NCBI GenBank assembly: GCA_035578155.1
Contig: JAPWDM010000064.1
Span: forward strand, 610,112 to 674,111
DNA length: 64,000 bases
Origin: Brachynemurus nebulosus
Taxonomy: Eukaryota; Arthropoda; Insecta; Neuroptera; Myrmeleontidae
Direction of reading: 5' to 3'
Numbering within the stretch: the first letter of the stretch is position 1; every line of letters begins with the position of its first letter. This document shows, piece by piece, positions 37,823-48,539 of the stretch. The notes beneath the pieces are model-generated. The model was not told the origin of the DNA and did not search any database. It saw nothing but the letters and a program-made list of their open reading frames with translations. Made by a program: the position numbers and the translations under genes.

Positions 37823-38668
37823 GAACATTCACGACTGCCCCTTGATTCGTTTGATCCATGCTGGTAGTTCGATGTAACATGATGCTCGAAGCGGGTTATA
37901 TTGATTTATATCGATTTCTAAGTAGTAAACTTGTTGCAGCATCCAATCGGAGCCGCGTGCTAAAAACTCCTCACTTTTGCTTGTTATTATACTAGCCATA
38001 GTTTCATACATGTCATCGATGTTGGTTGACTCGGTTACAATCGAATTCCTGGTACTAAATGACTTGTTGTCTAACGTTACAGATCCATCATTTTCGTTTT
38101 ACGCATAAAGACCAGAAAGTTCAAAGTTCGTCTTAAATGTCTTGTGTTCAGCCAGTTCCATACCCAACAACATTAGCACAGTCTCCATAGCTTGGTGTAG
38201 AAAATCTTCAATTGATTGATAGTTCTCACAATTCTTGACCCGGGAGCTAATTATATGGCTTTTAAAGGCGCTGTGGATAATTTCAACATTTTCATTTCCA
38301 CCCTCACAATGAATTTTATTCTTATGCGCAGTGCTACGCAAATGTCCGCTAAACGCCGCTCTATCTATATCCATATTACACACCTCGCAACGCCGCTTAT
38401 TTTTAAATTTCTTCGAGGGACCGCCATTTTCTTCTTCAGCTGGACGTTTTGTTGAAACACTGCCATTTTCTTCCGCCCAACGCTGGACGCTTGGTTGAAC
38501 TATGGTAACTGTTGTTTCATAAAATTTCTTCACATGGTGTGTAAGGTTATCAGATCGATTAAACGAAATACCACACTGGTTGCACATCAAAATGTTCTTC
38601 TCATGTTTAGTGCTGACATGTCGAATTAAATTATCTCGTCGTGTAAATGACAAACCGCAATCTCGCCA
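37823..38668 (-). pseudogene. polB-like C2H2 zinc-finger protein, N-terminal part
   Basis: Two C2H2 fingers (CGLSFTRRDNLIRHVSTKH at the start and MCNQCGISFNRSDNLTHHVK) and a third, spaced finger (CEVCNMDIDR...HLRSTAH) are followed by the conserved block TNFELSGLY and, after one in-frame TAA at 38099-38101, SFSTRNSIVTES and YNPLRASCYIELP. That order matches the N-terminus of a protein family common in insect genomes and usually annotated as type-B DNA polymerase-like. The polymerase part is absent: the frame shifts near 37835 and then runs into Ty3-type pol. No ATG precedes the first finger in this frame, which may therefore be continued from an upstream exon. The family assignment is from memory of its conserved blocks. 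Confidence 0.65.
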
Positions 38669-38689
38669 CTTGAAAATAATGATAATTTT

Positions 38690-38749
38690 CTGAAAAAAAT
38701 TTAAAAATTGTTTTAAATTTAAAAATTAAAAGTAATTATTTTTACTTAC
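38690..38749 (-). other. Possible 60-bp 5' intron of the polB-like gene
   Basis: Minus strand: donor TTTTG-GTAAGT (38744-38750), a T-rich tract and acceptor TTTTTTTCAG (38690 onward). A second acceptor (TTTTCAAG) exists at 38669. The spacing and consensus fit a minimal insect intron, but no transcript evidence is available. Confidence 0.5.
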
Positions 38750-38844
38750 CAAAATACTTGAGAAATAATACAATAAATATTTCACAATTACAAAATAACT
38801 GGAGCACAGGTTATCACAAAATGTTGCTTTCACGATAGATTGAA

Positions 38845-38925
38845 ATCAACTGATAAATTACTTGATTCTTGACCCGTTTATATAGCGCTTTTGGCGGAAT
38901 TATGCTGCTGGAAATGTTCTAGAAC
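38845..38925 (-). promoter_or_regulatory. TATA/Inr promoter with heat-shock-like element
   Basis: Minus strand: CTATATAAACGGG (TATA box, 38873-38885), with an insect-type initiator TCAGTT 30-33 bases downstream (38848-38853). Upstream at about 38912-38922 lies TTCTAGAA within GTTCTAGAACATTTCC, which resembles a heat-shock element with two perfect inverted units and one imperfect. The transcript would enter the putative 60-bp intron after about 100 bases. Confidence 0.55.
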
Positions 38926-39232
38926 GTATGTGCCTGCAACGTGACCGGAAGATCATACAAACCAAATTTCAGTACAATATTTTTTAAATCAAAAATTATC
39001 AATTCACTATTACTAAAAATATATTTATATGAAGAGATGATACAGATTTTTCAAACAGAAAGAAATTTCATATAGATAACAAAAATGCATATATTAATAA
39101 ACCACAAACATGTGATGTTTTTAATTTAATTCTATACGGGAAAACCACAACTGTACAATTATTCAAATGATATATTTTTATATTTTTTTCAAATCTGACA
39201 CAAAATTTCATTTGCTTTTGCAAAAGACACAT

Positions 39233-39420
39233 ACAGGGTGTTACCATCGAAGGCCCTCCAAAGTCTGCATAGATAACGTCACATCCAAGATGGCGTCGCA
39301 GACTAGAAATATACATAAAATAGCGATCCACACAACAACGGGGTCTTACCATCGAAGGCCCTCAAAAATCTGCACAAAATGGCGCCGCAAACCGAAAGTA
39401 AACAATTAGATGACGTCACA
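39233..39420. repeat. Two tandem units of about 105 bp
   Basis: TTACCATCGAAGGCCCTC at 39241 and 39346, each followed by TCTGCA and AAGATGGCG / AAAATGGCG words. They lie upstream of the polB-like promoter and may belong to that element's 5' end. Confidence 0.65.
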
Positions 39421-40345
39421 GACACTCGCTCGGCCCTAAATTTTAGACAATCGACACAATCAACACACGCGCTGGCTACTCGTACTTGACTCTCAAATCC
39501 CCATAAAACGGAGTTTTTACTCAATGTTAACTTCCATAAGAAGAAGGCTCTGGAATCGGCCAAAACCTGCTACTTTCACAATTGAAACAGTGTGTATTTG
39601 TTTCATAATGGGCAGTTGTACCCGTATAGCTATTGTAGCGTAAAAATTTAAAATAAATAAAATAAATGATGATTTAGAGTTTATTTATTGGTAAATTGGG
39701 GAGATTTGTGTTGGAGTTAGTGGGCGACATCTGATTTCCCAAGATGTTACGGGAAAAGGTAGAGATTGGCAGTGGAAATTGTGAGGCCAGATGGATCGGT
39801 CCCATACCAAAGTTTTACTCCCCTGAAAATTGAAAAGATTTTTTTAGAAGAAAGAAAAATATTTTTAATTCTCTAACAAATGACAATTTATTAACTTTTT
39901 AAAGAAAATTCGGGCGTAACAATTTTCCGGTACATTTTGCAAATACAAAGTTAGATTAAAAATATAATACAAATTTGTAACTCTTGGAAATAATATATTA
40001 GAAATATAAATTTGTATCTTTTAAAATAATAAAATACATAATTTTGAATAGAATGATTTAAATGAAAATATAATATGATTTACAACAAATGAGATTCCCT
40101 TAATTAAAAATTACATCCCAGTATTTTAAGGTTGCTTTGTTTGTTTCTACATATATAATTTTTTTTTTTTTTTAAATTTTATGAATTGAAATAACATTGG
40201 TTTATTTTTAAATTACTTTCATTAATTTATTTCGGACTTGAAACTTTGTTAAAACAAATTTTGTATCATAAAATAACAGAGATGAGTTTAGAGAAAACAC
40301 TTGAAATTGAAAAATAAATTAGTGAAAGATACATTTTAAGATAGC

Positions 40346-40500
40346 GTGAGGGCTGAATGCTCAAGCGAAAACATTCAGACGACCCGTGTGCAGCTTAGTA
40401 TAGATATCTGTATAATTTTTTTATTTAAATCCGAACGGTTGTGAGGGCTGAATACTTTACGTAAATGAAAAATAGAGTATTCAGACGACACGTGTTTCAA
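40346..40500 (+). repeat. Two direct repeats, 95-bp spacing
   Basis: GTGAGGGCTGAAT...ATTCAGACGAC(C/A)CGTGT occurs at 40346 and 40441. Each unit is itself an inverted pair (CTGAAT / ATTCAG). It may be part of an LTR or of the unclassified element spanning about 39.6-41.6 kb. Confidence 0.7.
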
Positions 40501-40731
40501 TTTGGGTAATCCTATACTAGATGCATAAAAAATTTTTAAATTTTGAATCGGAATGAAAAGTGCAAGTGTTAAATAACTGAAATAAACTTAAATCGAGACA
40601 GGATAATTTTACAAAATATTTTTCAACATTACTTAAATATTTTATAAAGATATTAATTTTATAGTTTAGTATTTTCCAAAAATAAGATGCATGATATATG
40701 AAAGAAATATGTTAAATATAAAATAATAAAA

Positions 40732-40978
40732 CGACCGAAATAACTTATCACTAAATGAAAATATGGTACGAAATTAGTGAATTAAGGGTTTACTCAATGT
40801 GTCGCGGTGGACGATTTGACACCGTAGCATGATCTAGTAATTCCGACCGAAATAAACTATACACTAAATGAAATATGGCACGAAATTACTAAACTAAGGG
40901 TTTACACAAGGTGCCGCGGTGGACGATTTGATACCGTAGCATAATATAGTAATTCCAACCGAAATAAACTAAATACTA
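40732..40978 (+). repeat. 112-bp tandem duplication, 2.2 copies
   Basis: Units start CGACCGAAATAA at 40732, 40844 and (CAACCGAAATAA) 40956. Each contains GCGGTGGACGATTTGA and CCGTAGCAT. Units differ by a few substitutions. Confidence 0.85.
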
Positions 40979-41483
40979 AATTAGTTGCTGCCAGCGTTCG
41001 AGACGAGTATTTTTGTACTCCGAACAGGAACGTTTCCAGCACACAACGTTTTAAAAATTTCTTAGAAACTATACTATACTAAATATAATACTATTCATGT
41101 GAAATGACAATATGAGAATATGAGGAAAATACTAGACCGACTAGACTAAACAATTGAAAATTCGCCACTAAAAAAATTAAATTTGATAATTTGCATTTTC
41201 ATTTAAAATTGTTTTGCACTTTTAGAAAAATTATAGTTCGTCAATTTAAAAAAAAATATTGTTTGTAGGAAATTTCTTTAAATTAAAAGAAATTTCTTTA
41301 GAATCCAAATTATTACCATAGTTTACAAATATTAATAGATTTGAGCGTTACTTTATGGTATTCCATATTTGTTTATTATAGTTTAGAAAGTTAAATAAAC
41401 TTCTTTGAAATATTTTAGAATTTTAAAAAATTAAATATTTATTCATCTTTTAAATTTGGTTTTGTACGAACGTCTAAAATATT

Positions 41484-41516
<33 letters not shown>

Positions 41517-42297
41517 AAACTGTACACTTAAAAATTTTATTTTTTTATAAACGTTTAATTTACGGCGGTTTTGCAATAATTAAAACACGCGAGAGTGCCA
41601 TTGTTAAAAAGTTACTCCCCGAGTAAATTTTGTAGTAGAAATCCTGTTCTTAAAAGAGAGAGCTGATCTTTTGTACATATCTTATTTATACCTATGGTTA
41701 TTTTGATTTTTAACTAATATGCAAATAAACAGATTATGTAAATGTAATTAACAGATAAACAATTTTGAATTATATTTTGAAAATTAGATTTTACAGTGAT
41801 CTGACTTTTTGAAAATACAAACTCGCTTATTCCATGCATAGATGGAACCAATAGTATAATTTTGTGAATCGAAATAAATTTATGTATATATCTTTCGATA
41901 CCTGAAAATATTGTTACACTATTCTCATAGAAAATACTAAGCGAGGTTTAAAACATTCCTTCTATAAAAAAAAAAAAGTTTTCTTATGGAAGGTACGAAA
42001 ATAGGTTAAATGTGGACATCAGTTAAAATAAAGAGACCTTTAAAATGGTTTTATTTCAACCTTTTATGATGAATGGTTTATGAAACATGTGCGTTAGCAT
42101 AAATAGCTGCAAACAAAAAAATCAGCGCAAATTGGAAACAAAAATGGATACTACGCTTAAACGGTTCAAGATAATTTTTCTTAAGAATTGTTCTCAATAC
42201 AAATATAATAGAAACAACTGGAAGAATACTAATTTTTTCTAAAACGGTCAAGCAACCAACTTCTTTTTAGACCATTTGATATAGACCGACCTAGTAT
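40979..42297. other. Non-coding with a poly-T run
   Basis: About 28 T at 41484-41511. No gene is supported. Confidence 0.55.
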
Positions 42298-42370
42298 GAT
42301 TTTGGCGCCCCCTAAAACTGACACCAGCGACGGGGGCCCCGGTTTGCCCCCCTTAGATCCGGGCCTGGTA
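42298..42370. repeat. GC-rich transposon terminus
   Basis: A GC-rich block in AT-rich surroundings ending GATCCGGGCCTGGTA. The inverted word CCAGGGCCGGATTTATA occurs at 60934, so the two are probably termini of one dispersed family. Confidence 0.45.
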
Positions 42371-44177
42371 ATAACTGTAAAAGACACATATAAATATGTG
42401 AATCGGTTTTATTCAAATACTAGAAAGCATAAAATAACGAAAAATTGACAATTAATATACAAATTAGTATGAGATAATGAGCAGGATCTACACATCGGCT
42501 AGAATGGCACATTCAAAATTCCTTTCACAGTTCACGTATATAAGAAAAATTGTGTAGAACTAGACACCGATTGGTCAGTATGCGAAAGAAGTCGAAAGTG
42601 TTGCGGAAGTAGACGGAGCACATTCGGAAGAAAGCGTTGATAAATCAACATATAAAACACAATTTAAAGATTGTGTAAACATACCGCCTTATGTAAACTT
42701 ACCCCTTCGGCATATTTTCAACAAAACGTCACCTATAAATTTTTTTAATGAGATTAACATTTAACAAACTATCTTAAAATAACCGTAAAAGAACGGCCTA
42801 ACAAGATAATCCATTATGAATTGTAAAGATCTAATAGTATAATTATTATTCACACTAATATAGTGTTGTAAAAATTTACACATTTCAAAAAAAATTACAA
42901 ATTCTGCTCTACGTTGTTTGTTACTAATAGTACTGGTTTCAAACTGACGTACTTGCAAATGTCAGTCTCAGTAACTTGTTTGGCCTGACAAGTGGTACGC
43001 TCTAATCAACGGTTTGTGAGCTATAAGGATTGTGTAAACTTACCCCCGTATCAAACTTGTCCCGGTCTACCCTACTGTTTCCACCTAACTTTTTTAGCAA
43101 ACCGTTCAGTATCCTAATATTCTTACTAACAAATTATTGTTATTTCTATTTTATTCTTATTGTTGCTTTTATTTCATAAAATATATTATTAACTTAAATA
43201 CATAAAATATTTATATAGTCGCGTGAAATTAAATGTAAGTTATCCTTCTTAATTGAAAACTGAATGCAAATACACACAAATGCCAGGAATTTCTAACATC
43301 TACAATATATGACATTTGTTGCGGTAGATTCAAATAAAATCTTAAATTTTCTTGTAAATAACGGGGGGGGGGGGGAATTATACTTGTTTGAAACAGAAAT
43401 AGTAAGAATTTAATTCTTAAAAAGATTATTCTATGATTATTATCATACTTTAATTTTTGATAGAATGTTTTTTGGTAAATGAGGAGTCTGTAATTTCCTA
43501 AAAACATCATTCAATTGAATAAGCTTGTAATAAAATGTGGATACATATAGCAGCATTGTTACCATACACACGATACTATTATGTCAACTTGCTAATTACT
43601 GGGATAATTTATTAGTAAACCATTCGATTATGTGAATTGTGCCCATCGCCCATTTTTAGTATATTTCATCTACAATACGGGTTGCAAGCATAAATTTTTA
43701 CCTTCTTGAAATATAGGGGTCTCATGTGCTATTATTTTCCATCTGTGTATAATTAGAAAGATTTCAATGAATATTTTTACTGTCGGGAATTATTAATAGA
43801 AAAACACAGCAATATTAAATATAATCGAGGCATTTTTGTTGTTTAAATAAAGTATTTTTCAATATTTATTTGGCAACTATTCGACTGACTGGCTGGTATT
43901 ACCATTGCCTATTATGCGATTTAATGAATGGATAAATGGTTCTGGCATTTTATTATATAATTCGCTTAAAAGTCCAACTGTATAAAGCGAAAAATTTGAC
44001 AATTTGCCAACTGAATAACAAATGTTCTTTGTTCTTTCAGTGATCATTGCGATTATGGCAACAAGCTCGAATAGATAGTAGGTATATATGGTGTATCCTG
44101 TGAATCATCAAAACATCTCAGATCCAAGTTCTATATCTATACAACAAACAGAAAACCTGATGAATGAAAAAGTACGT
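42371..44177. other. Non-coding, nothing recognised
   Basis: AT-rich, with a G run at 43363-43374. The word TTGTGTAAAC(A/T)TACC recurs at about 42674 and 43031. No gene. Confidence 0.5.
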
Positions 44178-44379
44178 TAAACCTCTGTGGACCTGGCACC
44201 CCGCTTTTAGTAATTAAAATTTTTAAAATATAAACTGATAGTATTGCGTTTGTACGTGTTTGTAATAACAATATCTTCGCTTGTAGTTCATCCCATTACA
44301 GTATAAAAAATTTTTAAAAAATGGCTGAACCCCACTTTAAGATAAACATTTTTTTAAAATTTTCCCTAATTTAGAATCG

Positions 44380-44640
44380 TTTGTAGTTGTTTGTAGTAAC
44401 TTTCTTTTCGTTTGTTGTTGAACAGATACAGAGTTACAACAATAAGTATCTTTTGCAACAATTAAATAAACGGTTTTTTTTTGTCATTTATAAAGATATT
44501 TGAAATTCACTTATTCACTAATTCACTAATTTTCCTTTCGTTTGTAGTTGAACAGTTTCAAAGTTACAGCAATAGATATCTTTTGCAACAATTAAGTAAC
44601 GCGTCTTTGTCATTTATAAAGATATTTTAAATTCACTTGC
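44380..44640 (-). repeat. Subterminal repeat units, left side
   Basis: Two inverted copies of the ~145-bp unit found at 48580-49520 (GAATCGTTTGTAGTTGTTTG, CATTTATAAAGATATTT). Confidence 0.8.
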
Positions 44641-44878
44641 TTTTTTAACAATATTTAATAAATCTCTAGAATTAATTGTATTTTAGCAAATAATTGAATC
44701 TTGGTTGGACCGAGACAATCGATTTTATTATTGTGTATTCAATCAACTAAAAATATTGTCTAATTATTATTTTTCATGTCATGATAACCATAATTAAGTG
44801 TATTAGAATTTTAAAGAAATGAGTTTAGTTTTTTCTTAATAAAAACAAATCACAGGTCACTGAATAATGATTTTAATT

Positions 44879-45682
44879 TAGGGATGGAAAAGGCGCGCGC
44901 AAAATCGATTCTCGACTTTAAAATCGACTTTCATTTTTTCGATTCTCAAAGTCGATTAATTGACTCTGAAAGTCGACTTTTCGACTTAAATCGACTTTTC
45001 AAAAATGTATTAGTTTATTTATAGAAACCATTAAGTATATACTTTAAACAATCTGTACTGTTTTTTAAATAATTTATTAAATACATATAATTTCTAAGAA
45101 TTTAACAAGAGATAATTTATCAATAAATTGTTCGCGATTTGGCGTTGAACATTAACATTAAAATTAAAATGGACAGTAGAATTAATGGGTCGATTCGTAT
45201 CGGTGTAAGCCAAAGCCGCTTGCACTCATTTTGAATCAATTTGCACTTGTTTTGATATATACATCGACGTATACGCTGTATACATCGGTATACAGCGTAT
45301 ACGGTATACGATACATACCGAACGCTAATACTTGACCCTTCTCTCTAGAACATGGAAAGTGAGACAAGAATATACAAAAATGTCAAAAGCAAGCCAAATG
45401 TGATTCAAAACAAGTGCAAATTGATTCAAAATGAGTGCAAGCGGCTTTGGCTTACACCGATACGAATCGGCCCAATATTAAGCTACTGTTTAAATAATGT
45501 TAAGCTAATGTTTTTGCGCGATTTATAAATGCACATTGCATATACGCAAAAAGTCGAAAAGTTATCGAGTGAGAGTCGATTCCAGGTTGACTTGACGTGA
45601 CTGAAATCGATTCTAAAAAGTCGATTATTTTTAGTAAATAATCGACTTTCGACTAAAGTCGGAGTCGACTTTACCATCCCTA
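44879..45682. mobile_element. hAT-type MITE with 8-bp target duplication
   Basis: Ends TAGGGATGG and CCATCCCTA are flanked by TTTTAATT on both sides (44871-44878, 45683-45690). Inside the ends, many GTCGACTTT/AAAGTCGA words form long imperfect inverted subterminal repeats. It is inserted in the USP transposon and itself carries the nested MITE at 45186-45474. Confidence 0.85.
45186..45474. mobile_element. Nested MITE with ~80-bp inverted repeats
   Basis: TGGGTCGATTCGTATCGGTG at the left is matched inverted by the right end, and pairing continues through GTAAGCCAAAGCCGCTTGCA for about 80 bp. The loop contains a further palindrome around GTATACGCTGTATAC. Confidence 0.88.
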
Positions 45683-45995
45683 TTTTAATTTCAAAAATTA
45701 TTTTTCTAAATATAATTTTTTCTCCAGTTATTGATTAAGAAAAACGCTATCGGTAATAACTGAATCAAAAAAATAATCGAAGTGAACCTGTTTACCGGGA
45801 CAGAAAAACCGATTTTAGATTATAACTGATAGGATTTTCCCATCCCTAATATATAATATGGTGAAAGAGGGAGCAGATAAAATTTAGGAACAAATTTACA
45901 AATACTAGGCACATTTTAGTCCATATTATAAGTGACGTCAATGTAGGTAGCGGTGTTAATAAAATTGAAACATTGCATTGTTTTTAAACGGTATA

Positions 45996-46223
45996 CAGTA
46001 GCCACTATGAAACTGTGCACTACCAAAGTGTTACAACCAGTCCAGTCATGTATGACAAACACGATGTTTACTTAATATACGAGTACATTTTGTTTTATAA
46101 ACTTGACATTTTAATTTATTAATAAACTTCCTAGATGTATAATCAAAATTTTACTTTGGCGCCTATTTCACTATGAAACTGTGATTTTAGTCCCGTTCTG
46201 TAACACTTTTATAGTACCGACTG
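45996..46223. mobile_element. Tc1/mariner-like MITE
   Basis: 228 bp between TA dinucleotides, with ends CAGTAGCCACTATGAAACTG and, inverted, CAGTCGGTACTATAAAAGTG. A secondary CACTATGAAACTGTG occurs internally at both sides. No protein. Confidence 0.65.
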
Positions 46224-46632
46224 TATTTGGTATATTTTGCTCATTAATTGTGTATTTTGAATATTTGCTTTATTTGATTCAAAATAATCAAATTCTTAAA
46301 AATGCTGTTCGACTATTTTTTATTAGTTAATTTTTCGATTTCTTTATTGTTTACTAAATCATTCTATTTTTTATCAATACTTAAGAATGTTGTAAACTAC
46401 CATAAATTAAAGGAAAATTTGCCCAAATTAATCTATTATTTACAACTTTTAGCTACTTTTGCAGAAAGTTTATGTTTTGGTTAACAGTTTTGCATTTCTT
46501 TTTTCATTATTATTTTATTAAATAAATAAACATAAATAAAATATTTTTAATTTCAAATATAATTGTGACTCGTCTCGTATTACAGAGAGGATGTGTTTGA
46601 TTGGTTGTCGGGCTGGAGTGGCACTCGAACAA

Positions 46633-46706
46633 GCGATCGGTGGCCTAATTGATAAGGCGCTTGGCTAGCAACCAAGAGACCCAGGTTCGATTCCCAGTTT
46701 GATAAT
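46633..46706 (+). repeat. tRNA-like unit (SINE head or tRNA pseudogene)
   Basis: It contains a pol III A box (TGGCCTAATTGA, 46641-46652) and an exact B box (GGTTCGATTCC, 46684-46694) at normal spacing. A perfect anticodon stem (CTTGG/CCAAG) encloses CTAGCAA, so the anticodon would read AGC (Ala). The T stem and acceptor stem pair poorly, so it is not a convincing functional tRNA. It lies within the USP transposon. Confidence 0.6.
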
Positions 46707-46817
46707 TTTTCGAACAATATTCCCCATTCATAATATTCTATATCAGTTACCTAGTTCAATAAATCCTGTCTCGGGTAATTTGTTCATTCACTGATACCTA
46801 TAAAATATGCTGTCTTT

Positions 46818-48478
46818 TCAAGTTTGTACGTAAAACAACAAATGTATCCTATTTTTCTGTACAAGTGTACTGCGAGTAGCCAAAGATGGCTTCTTATCTG
46901 TTGAAAGACCATTGTGCATTTCCCATTTTCCAGTTATTTTACGAATATATGATAAGTAGTGGCCTATACCTTCACCTGCGATATAAACTATTGCAGCAAC
47001 AAGTTTATATTCCTTTTCGTATATCTGCAGTTTATCAGGTAATTCAGCTAAAGAAAATTGTTTAGACGAATTCGGATATCCTAGATGTGATGCTAGCTGT
47101 TCATTTTCAAGACATTCGATATCTATAAATAAATGATGTCCACTAGTGAAAGTTGAATTTACATTCGCACTTTTACAACGATTGCATTTATAGTTATTTA
47201 TTTCGCAGCATTGATCAATTGCTTCTTGTAGCTCTTTTATGCTGTATTTGTAAAATGGAATTGTATTAACATTTAAAACAGGAAATGTATGTTTTATGCG
47301 AAACTCACAGTCGTAACATTGTTGTAAAACTCTAATGATGGCACATTATGCATTAAATACGTGGAAATTAGAGATGATGCGTTCATGGCGCAATCTAATA
47401 CTCCATCTTTGCTAGAAACAATATTATTCATTATTGAAGCTCTTGTATCATATATTTTTTGTGTCATTCCTGTAGAACATAATTTTTTGACAAAATCGAA
47501 AGTTGGATTACATATTTGATTTACATATTGATTATATTGAGGCCAGTCGCGGTAGCCGCCAATAATACACTGTATAGTTGCATCAAAAGGGCAAGTATTT
47601 TTAATCATTATACGTTTGTTATTGATTTTGGCAGGAGGCAAGCAATTAGCATTTACTAGTAGAGGTGTAGTATAATTAACTTTAGGCCGCTTATGTAAAT
47701 TCTCAATATCTGGACATACGGGCAGGTATTTTGCTCGTGTTTTTTTCCTTTTACTCAAACCTTTCCACGACTCCATTTCATTTAAAAATGAATTTGCGTC
47801 ATTTACAACTTCAAGTGATTTATTATTACTAATTTCAGAAGTATTACTTTTGTTATTTTTTAACATGCCTGTATCTTTATTTTCGTATACAAGGTTTCGA
47901 TCAATACCGTTATTTACATCAATAAAGTTATTAACAAGCGAAAGATTTTTTTCTTTATCAAATATTTCATCCTTCTGTGAAAAATTATTAGGTGCATTTA
48001 AAATTTTCATCGTCCCAGCTAATGATCTTAAATGTAAAATAACAAATTTATCAACACGTGTTAATTTAGCACCATTAAATATTAAATTTTTTACTTCCCT
48101 AAAATATTCTTCGCTACGAGCGGAAGTAGCGACTAAATTGACTTTGTTTGCAGAAGAGCAAGTATTTTCTACCGTAGATATAACCGCAGTCCATAGCACA
48201 AAAAGCTTGCTTAATTTAAGAAGCGGCCTTCCAAAGTCTGGACAATAATATGGATTGGGGCGAATTCCGTTATCAGTTTTTTTACTCTCTTTTTCTATTT
48301 CCCGCAAAAATATATCAATTTCATCAGATGTGTCGTCTGCATCATCTTCGGAATCTGGAAATGTCACCAATAGATCAGCATTAGAGGTTTCGTACGTTTT
48401 CATATCTGTCCTCATAAGTTGGAGAAGTCTCCGCTCTGCACTGTAACAGTGACTATCTACATTTTCTACGTCTTCCAT
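46818..48478 (-). pseudogene. Transposon-borne USP-like (peptidase C19-type) protein with transposase-like N-terminal segment
   Basis: The open frame 48478-47294 (394 codons from ATG) breaks at about 47315, where a one-base shift opens the next ~165 codons, ending at TGA 46818-46820. The N-terminal acidic stretch is followed by NPYYCPDFGRPLLKLSKLF and SSANKVNLVATSARSEEYF...RVDKF, which resembles the conserved end of cut-and-paste transposases. A Lys/Asn-rich linker carries a basic patch (SKRKKTRAKY). Then come USP hallmarks: a Cys box (KNTCPFDATIQCII, near 47560-47600), two CxxC pairs (CYDCEF near 47310, CNRC near 47180) as in the USP zinc finger, and a His box (GEGIGHYLSYIRKITGKWEM near 46940). 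This predicts a deubiquitinase-like fold. Whether the missing codon phase is a real lesion or a short intron is open. No close named homologue is recognised. Confidence 0.65.
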
Positions 48479-48539
48479 ACGGGAAAAATATAAAAAAAAA
48501 ATCGATTTTTTCGAATTTCTAGACTAGAATACTCCCTTA

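Noticed and set aside
46633..46706. Functional tRNA-Ala gene
   Set aside because: The T stem has mismatches and the acceptor stem does not pair. It is better read as a SINE head or pseudogene.
47850..48248. 132-codon plus-strand frame
   Set aside because: It is the antisense shadow of the USP-like gene, which carries the recognisable motifs.
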